From positions 1-64,000 of the forward strand of contig PNLP01000009.1 in the NCBI GenBank assembly GCA_013823135.1: a DNA stretch of 64,000 bases, given 5' to 3'. The DNA comes from Planctomycetaceae bacterium (GTDB lineage: Bacteria > Planctomycetota > Planctomycetia > Gemmatales > Gemmataceae). Each line of letters opens with the position of its first letter. Positions within the stretch are counted from its first letter, which is position 1. This document shows positions 8,169-17,373 of the stretch, piece by piece. Under the pieces are notes generated by a model that did not search any database, was not told where the DNA came from, and worked only from the letters and a program-made list of their open reading frames with translations. Both the position numbers and the translations under genes were made by a program.

Positions 8169-9299
8169 ATGAAACGTCTCGCCGCTCTGCTGCTCGGCCT
8201 CGCGATCATTTTGCCGCTGTTCGCTGCAGGGCCAGTCATCGACCCCAGCACCGCAAAGGTCGATGCGGCCACGGGGATTCACTGGTACGACATCCGCACG
8301 CTTGGCGTCGAAGGCCAGGGCTGGACCGACACAAAGGCTCCGTTCGACCGACTCCCCGCGAAGGCCGAGAAGACCGCTCGGCCACCCGTGTGGGGCCTGA
8401 GCCGAAACTCGGCCGGGTTGTGCGTGCGTTTCGTCACGGATGCGACCACGATTCATGCTCGCTGGACCGTCACGAGTAAGAACCTCGCGATGCCGCACAT
8501 GCCCGCAACCGGCGTCAGTGGGCTTGATCTGTATGTGAAAACCGCAGGCGGGAAGTGGCAGTGGGTTGCGGTCGGGCGACCATCCGCCGAGACGACGACG
8601 GCACAACTCGCTTCCGGACTCGCGGCGGGCGAGAAGGAATATCTGCTGTACCTTCCGCTGTACAACGGTGTGTCGTCGGTCGAGATTGGCTTGCCGAAGG
8701 GCAGCACGCTGAAGAAGGCGGACGCACGCCCCGTGGACAAACTAGCCCCGATCATCTTCTACGGTACGTCGATCACGCAGGGTGGGTGCGCCTCGCGGCC
8801 GGGGATGGTTCACACCGCGATTCTCGGTCGTCGGCTCGATCGCCCCGTCATCAACCTCGGCTTCTCCGGCAACGGCACACTCGACATGGATATCGCCGCC
8901 CTGTTGGGTGAGGTCGATGCGGCGGTATACGTCCTCGACTGCTTGCCGAATCTGAACGCAGCGCAAGTGGCGGAGCGAACCGAGCCGTTCGTGAAGGCGT
9001 TGCGGAAGGCAAAGCCGACCACGCCTATCCTGCTTGTCGAGGACCGAACCTATGCGAACGCCCCTGCCCTGCCCGCTCTGTTGAAACGAAACACTGAGAG
9101 CCGGGTTGTGTACAAGAAGGCGTTCGACTCGCTCATCGCGGACGGTGACAAGAACCTGTTCTACCTGACCGGCGACAAGTTGATCGGGGACGATGGCGAA
9201 GGGACCGTAGATGGTTCGCACCCGACGGACCTCGGATTCATGCGTCAAGCGGATGCCTTCGCGGAAGCCTTGGGTCCAATCCTCGCCCCCAAGAAGTGA
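8169..9299 (+). CDS. Exported SGNH/GDSL hydrolase with N-terminal GxDLY domain
   Basis: A 376-residue protein with an N-terminal signal peptide (MKRLAALLLGLAIILPLFAAG). Residues about 30-180 match the GxDLY beta-sandwich domain (GLDLYVK is visible), and about 195-376 form an SGNH esterase fold. IIFYGTSITQGG places the nucleophile Ser at 201, NLGFSGNG gives the Gly and Asn blocks, and DGSHPTDLGF gives Asp348 and His351. The probable role is an ester hydrolase acting on carbohydrate or lipid outside the cytoplasm; the substrate is unknown. Confidence 0.88.
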   Translation: MKRLAALLLGLAIILPLFAAGPVIDPSTAKVDAATGIHWYDIRTLGVEGQGWTDTKAPFDRLPAKAEKTARPPVWGLSRNSAGLCVRFVTDATTIHARWTVTSKNLAMPHMPATGVSGLDLYVKTAGGKWQWVAVGRPSAETTTAQLASGLAAGEKEYLLYLPLYNGVSSVEIGLPKGSTLKKADARPVDKLAPIIFYGTSITQGGCASRPGMVHTAILGRRLDRPVINLGFSGNGTLDMDIAALLGEVDAAVYVLDCLPNLNAAQVAERTEPFVKALRKAKPTTPILLVEDRTYANAPALPALLKRNTESRVVYKKAFDSLIADGDKNLFYLTGDKLIGDDGEGTVDGSHPTDLGFMRQADAFAEALGPILAPKK

Positions 9300-9322
9300 A
9301 CCATCCTCGCGTCAACCGCGTC

Positions 9323-9351
9323 ACACTCAACGCCAAATGGGAATTGAGTGT
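9323..9351. other. Small hairpin upstream of the kinase gene
   Basis: ACACTCAA at 9323-9330 pairs with TTGAGTGT at 9344-9351. It lies 24 bases after the SGNH stop and 74 bases before the kinase start. Only A/C-rich sequence follows, so it is a weak terminator candidate or a leader element; its role is uncertain. Confidence 0.3.
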
Positions 9352-9424
9352 ATGCTCAAACTGAGAGGGATTGCACGACCGGAATGCGGATGAGATGATA
9401 GAGGGAAGAACTGAAGGAACGTAG

Positions 9425-11266
9425 ATGCCGTCCGATGAGCAGACAAGCGATGGCCCCTCGGGGCCAGATATCGAAGAGCCCACCCACCCGGGTGGGCGTA
9501 GGCTTGTTGCCGTTGCCCAACCGCACAATGCGCCAACTCCCTCCAGCGCGTCGATTGATGGAACAGTCATGCAACCGGGCTGGCAAGTCGCCCGAGCTAG
9601 CAGCGCATTCCCCACCATTCCCGGATACGAGGTCGTCGCTGAACTCGCTCGGGGCGGCATGGGGGTCGTGTTCACGGCCCAGGATGTCAGCCTCGATCGC
9701 GAAGTGGCCATCAAGACCTTGCTCCCAGAACTCGCAACCCGGAGCGACCTGGCCGCGCAGTTCGATCGCGAAGCCCGCATCACGGCTCGCCTCCAACACC
9801 CAGGAGTGCCCCCGGTTCACGCTCTCGGTTCACTCACCGATGGTCGCCCCTTCCTGGTAATGAAGCTTATCCGCGGCCGGACACTCCACGAAGAAATCGA
9901 GGCCTGTGATCGCGACACCGATCTGCCACGGTTGATCGGCGTGTTCGAGCAAATCTGTCAGACGGTCGGTTACGCCCACAGCCTCGGCATCATTCACCGC
10001 GACCTGAAGCCGCTCAACGTGATGGTGGGAGCCTTCGGCGAAGTGCAAGTGATGGACTGGGGGCTTGCGAAAGAAGTCGAGAGCACAGACCTCCGCAATT
10101 ACGCCGAGGACGAGCCTGCCACCGATCCTGCCCGAAGGCCCATCACCCAATCGAGCCCTTCCTCCGGCGCAACACGAATGGGCCGGGCCAAGGGTACGTC
10201 GTCGTACATGCCGCCGGAACAGGCTCGCGGCGAATGGGAGCAAGTGGATACCCGAGCCGATGTATTCACGCTTGGCGGCATCCTCTGCACGATCCTCACG
10301 GGAAAGCCGCCGTACACCGGTCCGAATGGCCGGGCGATCCTGTCGCTCGCGATTGAGGCCAATCTGGACGGCGCAATGGAACGGCTCGACGCGTGCGGCG
10401 CAGACCCGGAGTTAATCTCGCTGGCGAAACGGTGCCTGAGTCCGGAATCGGCCGACCGGCCTGGGAGCGGGAAGGTCGTCGCCGAAGCCGTGGCAGCGTA
10501 TCGCGCCGGGGTCGAACAGCGAGCACGACGGGCCGAGACGGAATGGGCCGTCTCCGAGGCGAGGGCCGAGGAAGCTGCGCACGGGCACGCGCTGGCGTAC
10601 TGCACCCTCGGCAGCGCGTTGCAGGACAAGAACGACATTCCTGGAGCGATCGAAGCCTACAACGAGGCTATCCGGCTGGCGCCGCACTTCGCTGCGGCGT
10701 ATGCCAATCTGGGCGTTGCCTTGCACGATTGCGGCGACCTGCCTGGGGCAATAGCTGCGTACCGTGAGGCCATGCGGCTCGATCCCTCAGATCCAAAAGT
10801 CCTCTCCAATCTCGGGATTGCCCTGAAGGAGTCAGGCGACGTGGCGGGGGCAATCACCGCGTTGAAGCAAGTCATCGAAGTTGACCCGGAAAATCCCGCA
10901 GTCCATTTCGACCTCGGGAACATCCTGCAGTCCATCGGGAACCTCGACGGCGCGATCGACTCGTTCGAAGAAGCGGTCCATCTCGATCCCGAGAACGCCC
11001 TCCTCCACATTCACCTTGCGGTGGTGTACCTCTTGCGGAAACGAAACGACGAGGCAATTGCGTCCGCGAAGGAAGCGATCTGGCGGAACCCGCTCGACCC
11101 GAACGCGGATACGGCACACGGAATCATTCAACTCGCACTTGGCGACACGGCGGGTGGCCGCGCCGCGATGGCCGAGGCCGTCCGCCACGACCCGGATCGC
11201 TGGGAATCGACCTTCCGACAGCTATTCCCCTCAGCACCCATGCCATCACACCCACTGGATCAGTAG
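9425..11266 (+). CDS. Serine/threonine protein kinase with C-terminal TPR repeats
   Basis: A 613-residue protein. The kinase domain spans about residues 67-350: RGGMGVVF is the glycine loop, Lys97 sits in VAIK, HRDLKPLN has catalytic Asp193, and DWG has Asp211 (DWG in place of DFG, common in planctomycete Pkn proteins). About six TPR units follow from residue 395 (for example AYANLGVALHDCGDLPGAIA). There is no membrane helix, so it is probably cytoplasmic, with the TPRs recruiting substrates or partners. The N-terminal 65 residues are Pro/Ser-rich and probably disordered. Confidence 0.92.
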   Translation: MPSDEQTSDGPSGPDIEEPTHPGGRRLVAVAQPHNAPTPSSASIDGTVMQPGWQVARASSAFPTIPGYEVVAELARGGMGVVFTAQDVSLDREVAIKTLLPELATRSDLAAQFDREARITARLQHPGVPPVHALGSLTDGRPFLVMKLIRGRTLHEEIEACDRDTDLPRLIGVFEQICQTVGYAHSLGIIHRDLKPLNVMVGAFGEVQVMDWGLAKEVESTDLRNYAEDEPATDPARRPITQSSPSSGATRMGRAKGTSSYMPPEQARGEWEQVDTRADVFTLGGILCTILTGKPPYTGPNGRAILSLAIEANLDGAMERLDACGADPELISLAKRCLSPESADRPGSGKVVAEAVAAYRAGVEQRARRAETEWAVSEARAEEAAHGHALAYCTLGSALQDKNDIPGAIEAYNEAIRLAPHFAAAYANLGVALHDCGDLPGAIAAYREAMRLDPSDPKVLSNLGIALKESGDVAGAITALKQVIEVDPENPAVHFDLGNILQSIGNLDGAIDSFEEAVHLDPENALLHIHLAVVYLLRKRNDEAIASAKEAIWRNPLDPNADTAHGIIQLALGDTAGGRAAMAEAVRHDPDRWESTFRQLFPSAPMPSHPLDQ

Positions 11267-11289
11267 ACCCACTGACAGCCTGACATCAT

Positions 11290-11318
11290 TTCGTGGGGCA
11301 GGCGTCTCGCCCCACGAA
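11290..11318. terminator. Hairpin between convergent kinase and DUF4838 genes
   Basis: TTCGTGGGGC at 11290-11299 pairs perfectly with GCCCCACGAA at 11309-11318 around a nine-base loop. It lies 24 bases after the kinase stop and 16 bases before the end of the convergent DUF4838 gene, so it could end both transcripts. No T tract is present. Confidence 0.5.
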
Positions 11319-11333
11319 GGCGACTCATTCCAA

Positions 11334-13742
11334 CTACTTCTTCACTTCGATCGGACGATACAAGAATGGGCGACGGAACATCCCACCAAAGTGATGTGGG
11401 TTGTTGATTCGCACCGCGATAGTGTTCACTCCTGGCTTCAGATCAGCCGTGATGTCCACGTCCCACTCGAACTTGTAGTCCGACTGCCACCACGGTTCCG
11501 AGAACGGGCGGTGCTTCACGAGGTGGCCGTTCACATAGAGCCACGCTTCGTTGAACATCCCCGGGAAGCGGATGTGTACCTTCCCCTTCTCCGCGCCGGC
11601 CGGCAACTCGAAGTCGGTGCGATACCACGCGCTACCCGTGTAGCTGTGGTAATCGTGACTCACGACACCTTGTGCCTGCATGTAAAGGTCGGTGCGGAGC
11701 ATCGCCCAGTGGCCGGGATTCTCGCGATGGCTATCGACTGAACCGGCATCCTTGCGGGCCTTCCACCAAGTCAAGTCGATTGGCTTGCGTGCCCACGCGC
11801 TCACAACTCCGGTGTCGTGCGGGTCACGGCGGAACGCCCACTCCAGCGGTAATTTCGCAATGAGTGTGCCCTTGGTGCCGTCTGTGAGCGAACCGAGCGC
11901 ACGGTAGTGCTCCACTTCCCCGGGGAACCACGCGGGGCCGTTGTCCTTGCTTTCAGCGGCAACTCCCACGACCCGCGTCGTGAACGTCGGGTTCATCTTC
12001 GCCAGCTCGATTCGCGCCACGAGAGCACGCTCGCCGGCCGCGACTGCTGCCTTGTAGTCGATGTCGGTCGCGGCGGCTTTCACCATCGCGGTGTACTCTT
12101 CAAGCAGGTTGAAGCCGAGCCGTGAGAACTTTATCCGGTCCACGTACTGCTTGTCCTGCCGGCTAGTCTTGTCCTTGAGCGACGCGACGAGTTTCTCAGC
12201 CTCGACGAGCTGTTCCTTCAACTTGGCGAGCAACTCAGGCGTGTAGATCGCGGGGATCACGTAATGCTCGTGTTCCGTGACGATGCTGTCTTCCCACGCC
12301 TTGATGATTGCCGTCCAGTAGGCTGCCATCGGCTGCGCGGCCGGGCCGTAGAACGTCGTGTAGAATTCGGCGAGCAGCGCATCGACGTCGGCATCCGGGT
12401 TCCAGTAAAGCTGCCCGCGAACGTGCAGGTTCAAGAACACGGTGGCAATCGCGTTGCGGCACTCGGTTGAAACGCCCAGGATGCCGGCCTTCTTGTAGTG
12501 CTTGATGTCCTGGCGAATCGACTGAATCGAGGGGTTCGGCACATCGCGCCAGACCAGCATTCCCTGGTCGTAGTCGTAGATCACGACGCGACCCTGCATC
12601 ACCTCGGCCCAGCGGTAAACCATGTCGCGGTACTCGCCGCGTGCCGGCGACTTGGGATCATCCATGCCGTGAATAGGGTCCACGTCAATGGCGGCGAGGT
12701 ACGCGACGAGCGGCTTCGCTGCGGTGATCTTCCGTTGTGGCGGGATCGTGAGGTTGCCGTAGGCGAGGAAACCGATCTTCGATTTGCTCTTGGGGTGTAG
12801 CTTCAGCAAGCGGTCAGAGACTTTGTTGTAAAGCATCAGGAACGGGTCGGTGAGCGAGGCACTGAGGAAGTACTTATCCTTCAGCCCGGCCTGCAATTCC
12901 TTGTCGAGCGCGGACTCGGAACGATACACGCCGTCTTCCATGCCGAGCGAGAAGTACTCGTTCTTCGCGAACCGTGCGGCGACCTTCTTCACGATGTGGT
13001 CGGCGGTCGCGTCCTCGGCAATCGGGATATCGAACAACGACTTCCCCTTCGGAATCAGTTCCTGAACATACGCGCCGATCGCGTGACCGTTCGCTACGCC
13101 GACACCGGTGTTCATGAAGTTGCGGTGCATGAAGTCGTCCTGGCCGTCGTTGCTGCCATTCCACGACACCCAGTAGTTGCGGACCTCGAACGGCGGCGCA
13201 TATGCGTAGTCCAGCCCGACGACCGTTAGCGTCTTGGAGTCGGGGACGCACTCGCCGATGTCGGTGGGGAGATACCATCGGCACCCCCAGCGGCGCAACA
13301 ACTCAGTCGCGGCGTAGTAGTGCGAATCGTCGTTGGTGCCTGCGATCAGAACGCGGTTACCTGCTCGGCGCAGCACAATGGCATCAGCGCGAAGCGTGGG
13401 GTCTTTCTTCGCCACCTTCGCGAGCGCCGCTTGAAGCGTCGGATCGGCCTTCAACGCTGCAGCACCGACGATGAGTTGCGGTACATCGGCCTTCACGGCG
13501 GCGATTGCGCCGTCAGTGTCCACAAGCGCGGGCTTTGCTCCGCTCATCATCTCGACGTACTTGACGAGATCGGCGGCAGCCTGCTTTTCCCATTTCCCGG
13601 CCTTGGGATCGACGACCACGACTGCGGTTGTTTTGCCGTTATCAACAACCTTCAGAGCGTCTTGAGCCCCACCTCGCCCGCCAAGGAGCACAAGTATCGC
13701 GAAGCCGAGCGCGGCGCGTACCTTGAGTGAATGACCCTTCAT
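11334..13742 (-). CDS. Exported DUF4838 protein (glycoside hydrolase-like)
   Basis: 802 residues with a signal peptide (MKGHSLKVRAALGFAILVLL). Residues about 25-130 resemble the N-terminal domain of alpha-glucuronidases (LLRRWGCRWYLPTDIGECVP). The middle part matches DUF4838, a predicted glycosidase barrel; the C-terminal 150 residues look like a galactose-binding jelly roll (WLYVNGHLVKHRP, VNTIAVRINNPHHFGGMF). It probably attacks polysaccharide outside the cytoplasm; the substrate is unknown. An open frame runs further upstream to 14228 opposite the nitroreductase gene, but the signal peptide fixes the start at 13742. Confidence 0.87.
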   Translation of the reverse strand: MKGHSLKVRAALGFAILVLLGGRGGAQDALKVVDNGKTTAVVVVDPKAGKWEKQAAADLVKYVEMMSGAKPALVDTDGAIAAVKADVPQLIVGAAALKADPTLQAALAKVAKKDPTLRADAIVLRRAGNRVLIAGTNDDSHYYAATELLRRWGCRWYLPTDIGECVPDSKTLTVVGLDYAYAPPFEVRNYWVSWNGSNDGQDDFMHRNFMNTGVGVANGHAIGAYVQELIPKGKSLFDIPIAEDATADHIVKKVAARFAKNEYFSLGMEDGVYRSESALDKELQAGLKDKYFLSASLTDPFLMLYNKVSDRLLKLHPKSKSKIGFLAYGNLTIPPQRKITAAKPLVAYLAAIDVDPIHGMDDPKSPARGEYRDMVYRWAEVMQGRVVIYDYDQGMLVWRDVPNPSIQSIRQDIKHYKKAGILGVSTECRNAIATVFLNLHVRGQLYWNPDADVDALLAEFYTTFYGPAAQPMAAYWTAIIKAWEDSIVTEHEHYVIPAIYTPELLAKLKEQLVEAEKLVASLKDKTSRQDKQYVDRIKFSRLGFNLLEEYTAMVKAAATDIDYKAAVAAGERALVARIELAKMNPTFTTRVVGVAAESKDNGPAWFPGEVEHYRALGSLTDGTKGTLIAKLPLEWAFRRDPHDTGVVSAWARKPIDLTWWKARKDAGSVDSHRENPGHWAMLRTDLYMQAQGVVSHDYHSYTGSAWYRTDFELPAGAEKGKVHIRFPGMFNEAWLYVNGHLVKHRPFSEPWWQSDYKFEWDVDITADLKPGVNTIAVRINNPHHFGGMFRRPFLYRPIEVKK

Positions 13743-13919
13743 GCAATCTCCCAATGGAATGCCAGATCGACCGAAATGTCGGAGTGCTGTGGAAGTGACA
13801 GTGTCGGGCCATTCGCGCCGTCGTGCAAGCGCCGCTTTTTCGGGGGGTAGATACGATAACACAAGCCGTGCCGCATTCAGCACGGCGACCGTTCGCAAAC
13901 TGTTCGGAGAGGCAGCATC
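13743..13919. promoter_or_regulatory. Divergent intergenic region
   Basis: 177 bases between the divergent DUF4838 and nitroreductase genes, expected to hold both promoters. A hairpin GCCGTGC (13865-13871) / GCACGGC (13880-13886) lies 34 bases before the nitroreductase ATG, and AGGAGA-like GGAGAGG (13907-13913) is its likely ribosome binding site. I cannot assign -35/-10 boxes with confidence. Confidence 0.45.
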
Positions 13920-14513
13920 ATGGGCAAGGTCGTGAACGACGAAGCGTTGAACATCGTCCTCCGTGAGGCACGCACGCACATGCACTGGCTCGACAAGCCG
14001 GTCGATGACTCGCTGCTGCGACAGGCATACGATCTCGCGAAAATGGGGCCGACATCGGCAAATATGTGCCCGATGCGGGTCGTGTTCGTGAAGACGCCTG
14101 CGGGGAAGGAGAAGCTCAAACCGCTTCTCGACGCGGGCAACGTGGACAAGACGATGAAGGCACCGGTCACCGCGATCATCGGCATGGACATCCGCTTCTA
14201 CGAGCAGTTGCCGAAGCTCTACCCGCACGCCGACGCGAAGGCCTGGTTCAAGGATTTGCCCGAGAACATCCTCGAATACCTCGCACTGCGAAACTCATCG
14301 CTCCAAGGCGCGTACTTCATGCTGGCAGCGAGATCGCTGGGGCTGGATTGCGGGCCGATGTCGGGGTTCAACAACGCGAAGGTGGATGAGGTGTTCTTCG
14401 GCGGGACGACGGTCAAATCGAACTTCCTGTGCAACATCGGCTACGGCGACACGAGCAAACTACACCAGCGTTCGCCACGCCTGACTTTCGAGGAAGCCTG
14501 CCAGGTAGTGTGA
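13920..14513 (+). CDS. Nitroreductase family protein, RutE/malonic semialdehyde reductase-like
   Basis: A 197-residue FMN-dependent nitroreductase-fold protein. MGPTSANMCPMRVVFV is the flavin-binding block, AYFMLAARSLGLDCGPMSGF the central block, and FLCNIGYGDTSKLHQRSPRLTFEEA the C-terminal signature. These match RutE/YdfG-partner type proteins that reduce malonic semialdehyde to 3-hydroxypropionate. No rut genes lie nearby, so the physiological substrate is uncertain. It converges with a SCO gene across a short palindrome. Confidence 0.85.
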   Translation: MGKVVNDEALNIVLREARTHMHWLDKPVDDSLLRQAYDLAKMGPTSANMCPMRVVFVKTPAGKEKLKPLLDAGNVDKTMKAPVTAIIGMDIRFYEQLPKLYPHADAKAWFKDLPENILEYLALRNSSLQGAYFMLAARSLGLDCGPMSGFNNAKVDEVFFGGTTVKSNFLCNIGYGDTSKLHQRSPRLTFEEACQVV

Positions 14514-14524
14514 TCGGGGTGCGA

Positions 14525-14538
14525 AGCCGCAAGCGGCT
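14525..14538. repeat. Short family B palindrome
   Basis: AGCCGC AA GCGGCT, the core of the family B element, in the 32-base space between the convergent nitroreductase and SCO genes. It may act as a two-way transcript-end hairpin. Confidence 0.6.
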
Positions 14539-14545
14539 CAGGAGA

Positions 14546-15178
14546 TCACTTCAGCAGTTCCTTCACCCGAGTCTTCAACCGGGTGAGGTTCGCATCGAAA
14601 TCGTCCTGTGAATCTGGGATGCGTTCATCCGGGAGACCAGCGTAAACGCCGCGGATCACGCCGTTGCGGTCCACGACCATGAGGCGAGTGCTATGCGAGA
14701 ATTCGTCGCCGGGCTTTGTGGCAGGATCGGTGTTTCGCCCCACCGCCTGCTTGAACGTCTCACGCAGAATCTTGTGGATCGTCGTCTCGTCGCCGGTGAG
14801 GAATAGCCAGCGTTCGGGATCGGCTCCGCGAGCGTTGGCATAATCCTGAAGCGTCTTGAGATCATCGCGAGCGGGGTCCACGGTAAATGTGACGAACTTC
14901 ACGCCCGCTTCGTCTTTCAGTTCCTTCTGAAGCCGACCAATAGTCGAACTGACCGCAGGACACGGTCCGCTGCATCGCGTGAAGATGAACGAGGCCACCC
15001 ACACTGATCCGCGAAGATCCTTGTCCGTGACCGTTCGCCCACTGCGTTCGGTGAGCGAAAACGACTCGATTGGCCATTCTGGATCAGGATCGGCCGGTGC
15101 AGTCGTCCGCGTTGGGCGACCCGATAGTCCGCACCCGGTGAGACACACGAGCAACAACAGTGCAAATCGCGAAGTCAT
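14546..15178 (-). CDS. SCO1/SenC-family copper chaperone, lipoprotein (distal)
   Basis: A 210-residue thioredoxin-fold protein that delivers copper to, or reduces, the CuA site of cytochrome oxidase. It has a lipoprotein signal (LLLLVCLTGCGLSG) and the copper-binding motif in FTRCSGPCPAVS (CxxxCP); FSHSTRLMVVD contains the likely ligand His. It begins six bases after the heme O synthase gene and is the last gene of the respiratory block. A second, larger SCO gene lies in the same block at 22577-23563. Confidence 0.92.
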   Translation of the reverse strand: MTSRFALLLLVCLTGCGLSGRPTRTTAPADPDPEWPIESFSLTERSGRTVTDKDLRGSVWVASFIFTRCSGPCPAVSSTIGRLQKELKDEAGVKFVTFTVDPARDDLKTLQDYANARGADPERWLFLTGDETTIHKILRETFKQAVGRNTDPATKPGDEFSHSTRLMVVDRNGVIRGVYAGLPDERIPDSQDDFDANLTRLKTRVKELLK

Positions 15179-15184
15179 GGCTTC

Positions 15185-16135
15185 TCACTTCAGCAGCAAC
15201 GCGTCGATGAGCAACAACGCCAGCACGCCGGGCAGATAAACGAGTGAAGCACGAAGCACTCGGCGGGCTTGGCGGTCCGAACGATCGCGAGCGAAGTCGA
15301 GTGTCTTGCGAACGAACATCACGCCGAGCAGCGTTGCGCCAACGGCATACACCCAGCCGGCCATTCCGACCCATACCGCGACAAACGCAACCGGGATCAA
15401 CGCGGCAGCAGTCACCACCATCACGACTGCGGTCCGCTTCCCGGTTGAATCGGTTCCGGGAAGCATCTGCAGCCCGGCACCGGCGTAATCCGCGCGATAC
15501 ATCCACGCAATCGCGAGGAAGTGCGGCAGTTGCCACACGAACAAGATGAGGAACAGAGCGGTTGCGCCACCAGCACCATCCCACCCCTGAGCCGCACACC
15601 AACCGATAACTGGCGGCAGCGCTCCGGGAACGGCACCGATCACCGTGTTCCACTGCGTCACGGTCTTCAGTGGCGTGTAGATCAACGCATACGAGACAAG
15701 CGTTAACGCAGCTGCGATGGTCGCGGCGGGCGGAACCGTCGCCATGAGGTACGCCAGGCCGATTCCGCTGGTGACTGCACCGAAGACCGCCGCCTGCTCG
15801 GGCGAGACTCGCCCCGCGGGCAGTGGCCGATTCGCAGTGCGACGCATCCGGGCGTCGGTGCGGCGCTCGAAAACCTGATTCAACGCACTCCCACCCGCAG
15901 CAACCAAACCCGCCCCGAGCAGAGTGTTGAGCAATACCCGCGTCGTGGCTTCCGAGCCCGCGCCGAGCCAGTAGCCCGCGGCCACCGTGAACAGCGCCAT
16001 CACAGCGATCCGCGGCTTGGTCAATTCCAGGTAATCCGCCAGTCGCGAACGGATGGCCACCGGTGCTGCCACGGCGCGGCCTCCCGAGGCGTATTGTTGA
16101 AGTTCAGCCTCGCCCGCCAGGGTGGCTTTCATCAT
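15185..16135 (-). CDS. ctaB: Protoheme IX farnesyltransferase (heme O synthase)
   Basis: Converts haem B to haem O, the first step to the haem A of the oxidase. The 316-residue polytopic prenyltransferase has NQVFERRTDARMRRTANRPL, the Asp-rich prenyl-diphosphate block, and several hydrophobic segments (LADYLELTKPRIAVMALFTV at the start of the family domain). Its ATG overlaps the TGA of ctaA (ATGA), indicating translational coupling. The position next to ctaA and oxidase genes supports the role. Confidence 0.95.
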   Translation of the reverse strand: MMKATLAGEAELQQYASGGRAVAAPVAIRSRLADYLELTKPRIAVMALFTVAAGYWLGAGSEATTRVLLNTLLGAGLVAAGGSALNQVFERRTDARMRRTANRPLPAGRVSPEQAAVFGAVTSGIGLAYLMATVPPAATIAAALTLVSYALIYTPLKTVTQWNTVIGAVPGALPPVIGWCAAQGWDGAGGATALFLILFVWQLPHFLAIAWMYRADYAGAGLQMLPGTDSTGKRTAVVMVVTAAALIPVAFVAVWVGMAGWVYAVGATLLGVMFVRKTLDFARDRSDRQARRVLRASLVYLPGVLALLLIDALLLK

Positions 16136-17337
16136 GATGTCTCTCCCGGTTGCTTTGCTGCGACGAGGTGACTCGGTGACACGGAGCGGAGAACCTGGCT
16201 CTCAGACCTGGCTTCCGCGTCTCGTGGCTCTTCGACAATTCGTTTCTGAGCCGCCTGGCGAACCCGCACAGCTAGCCCGATTGCGGTCGCGAGCAGGCCA
16301 CTTCCAACGAGCGCGTGCAGGGTGCGGATCGCTGCGTTTTCCTTGGTGATGGGCACCAATTCCGGCAGAGTATATGCCCCGAACTTCTCCATCCAGGCCT
16401 CGACGCCAAGGTACAGTTGGATGAGGAGCAACCCGCCGATGAGGTGGCCGGCGATTCGCACGCGGCCCTTGGCGGCAGGATTCGAGTACACGCCCATCAT
16501 GACCCATACCGCGACCCCCGTGGCCGCGAACGCCGTCAGGAAGTGGAGTTTCTGTGTGAGGATCGTCGGCTCGTGTCGCACCATTGCGCCCCACACGATC
16601 TGCACGAACAACAGCACGGCGAGCACCACGGCCCCATTCCTCACCTTTCGGGGAGCCGTTGTCGCAGACACGGATCGGGCGGTGACCACCGCAAGGCTTA
16701 CGAGTAACCCGAACACCACCTGTGCGAACACGCCGTGAACTGTGGCAAGGTCGGTACCGACGAGTTCATTCAATTTCACTCGAAAGCCGCCGAGCAATCC
16801 CTGGATCATCACCGCGACAAGAGCGACCACTGCAAGCACCCGGATGCCCGCGCCTCGAGATCGCGAGATCAGACTGTATCCCGTCGCCCCGAGTGCAACC
16901 GCCAGACCAATCAAGGCGGTTGCGGCTCCCGGCAACGGCAGACGCACGTCCGCAGCAGGCACATCCCGTTGGGCGATCAAACCGCGGTGGAATTCGCCAT
17001 AGCCGCCCAGGAGCACAAGCAAACCGATGACACTGATCCACTTCGTCGTGGCACACCGCTCGCCCAACAGCACGCCAATTGCGAGCCCCGAGATGAGCAA
17101 CCCAAGGGCAAAGCCCAGGATGCGGTGTGAGTGTTCAATCAGGTAGCCGAGGTCGAGCTTGAAGTTCGAGGCAAGATACCACGGCTCTGTTGGCCAGATA
17201 GGGTCGGCCATCCCCGCGCGGAAACTCGTCACGAGTTGCCCGACGGCCAGCATCAAGAACGTGGTGGCAACCACGAGAACCGCCCAAACGTGCAGCCATC
17301 GCGGTACAGGGCGCAGAGTTTCGTTCATCTCGGACAT
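16132..17337 (-). CDS. ctaA: Heme A synthase (COX15/CtaA)
   Basis: Oxidises haem O to haem A using a membrane-embedded haem. The 401-residue protein has about eight hydrophobic segments; LIEHSHRILGFALGLLISGL, HRGLIAQ, VHGVFAQVVFG and LHALVGSGLLATAIGL carry the His residues expected to bind haem. The first visible block WLHVWAVLVVATTFLMLAVG is typical of the family N-terminus. It is followed directly by ctaB with a 4-base overlap. Confidence 0.94.
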   Translation of the reverse strand: MSEMNETLRPVPRWLHVWAVLVVATTFLMLAVGQLVTSFRAGMADPIWPTEPWYLASNFKLDLGYLIEHSHRILGFALGLLISGLAIGVLLGERCATTKWISVIGLLVLLGGYGEFHRGLIAQRDVPAADVRLPLPGAATALIGLAVALGATGYSLISRSRGAGIRVLAVVALVAVMIQGLLGGFRVKLNELVGTDLATVHGVFAQVVFGLLVSLAVVTARSVSATTAPRKVRNGAVVLAVLLFVQIVWGAMVRHEPTILTQKLHFLTAFAATGVAVWVMMGVYSNPAAKGRVRIAGHLIGGLLLIQLYLGVEAWMEKFGAYTLPELVPITKENAAIRTLHALVGSGLLATAIGLAVRVRQAAQKRIVEEPRDAEARSESQVLRSVSPSHLVAAKQPGETS

Positions 17338-17373
17338 CAGGGTGCAACTCGTCGTCAGGCGGATCGTATCAGC

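Noticed and set aside
13743..14228. Upstream extension of the DUF4838 gene
   Set aside because: It overlaps the nitroreductase gene, and the signal peptide begins at 13742.
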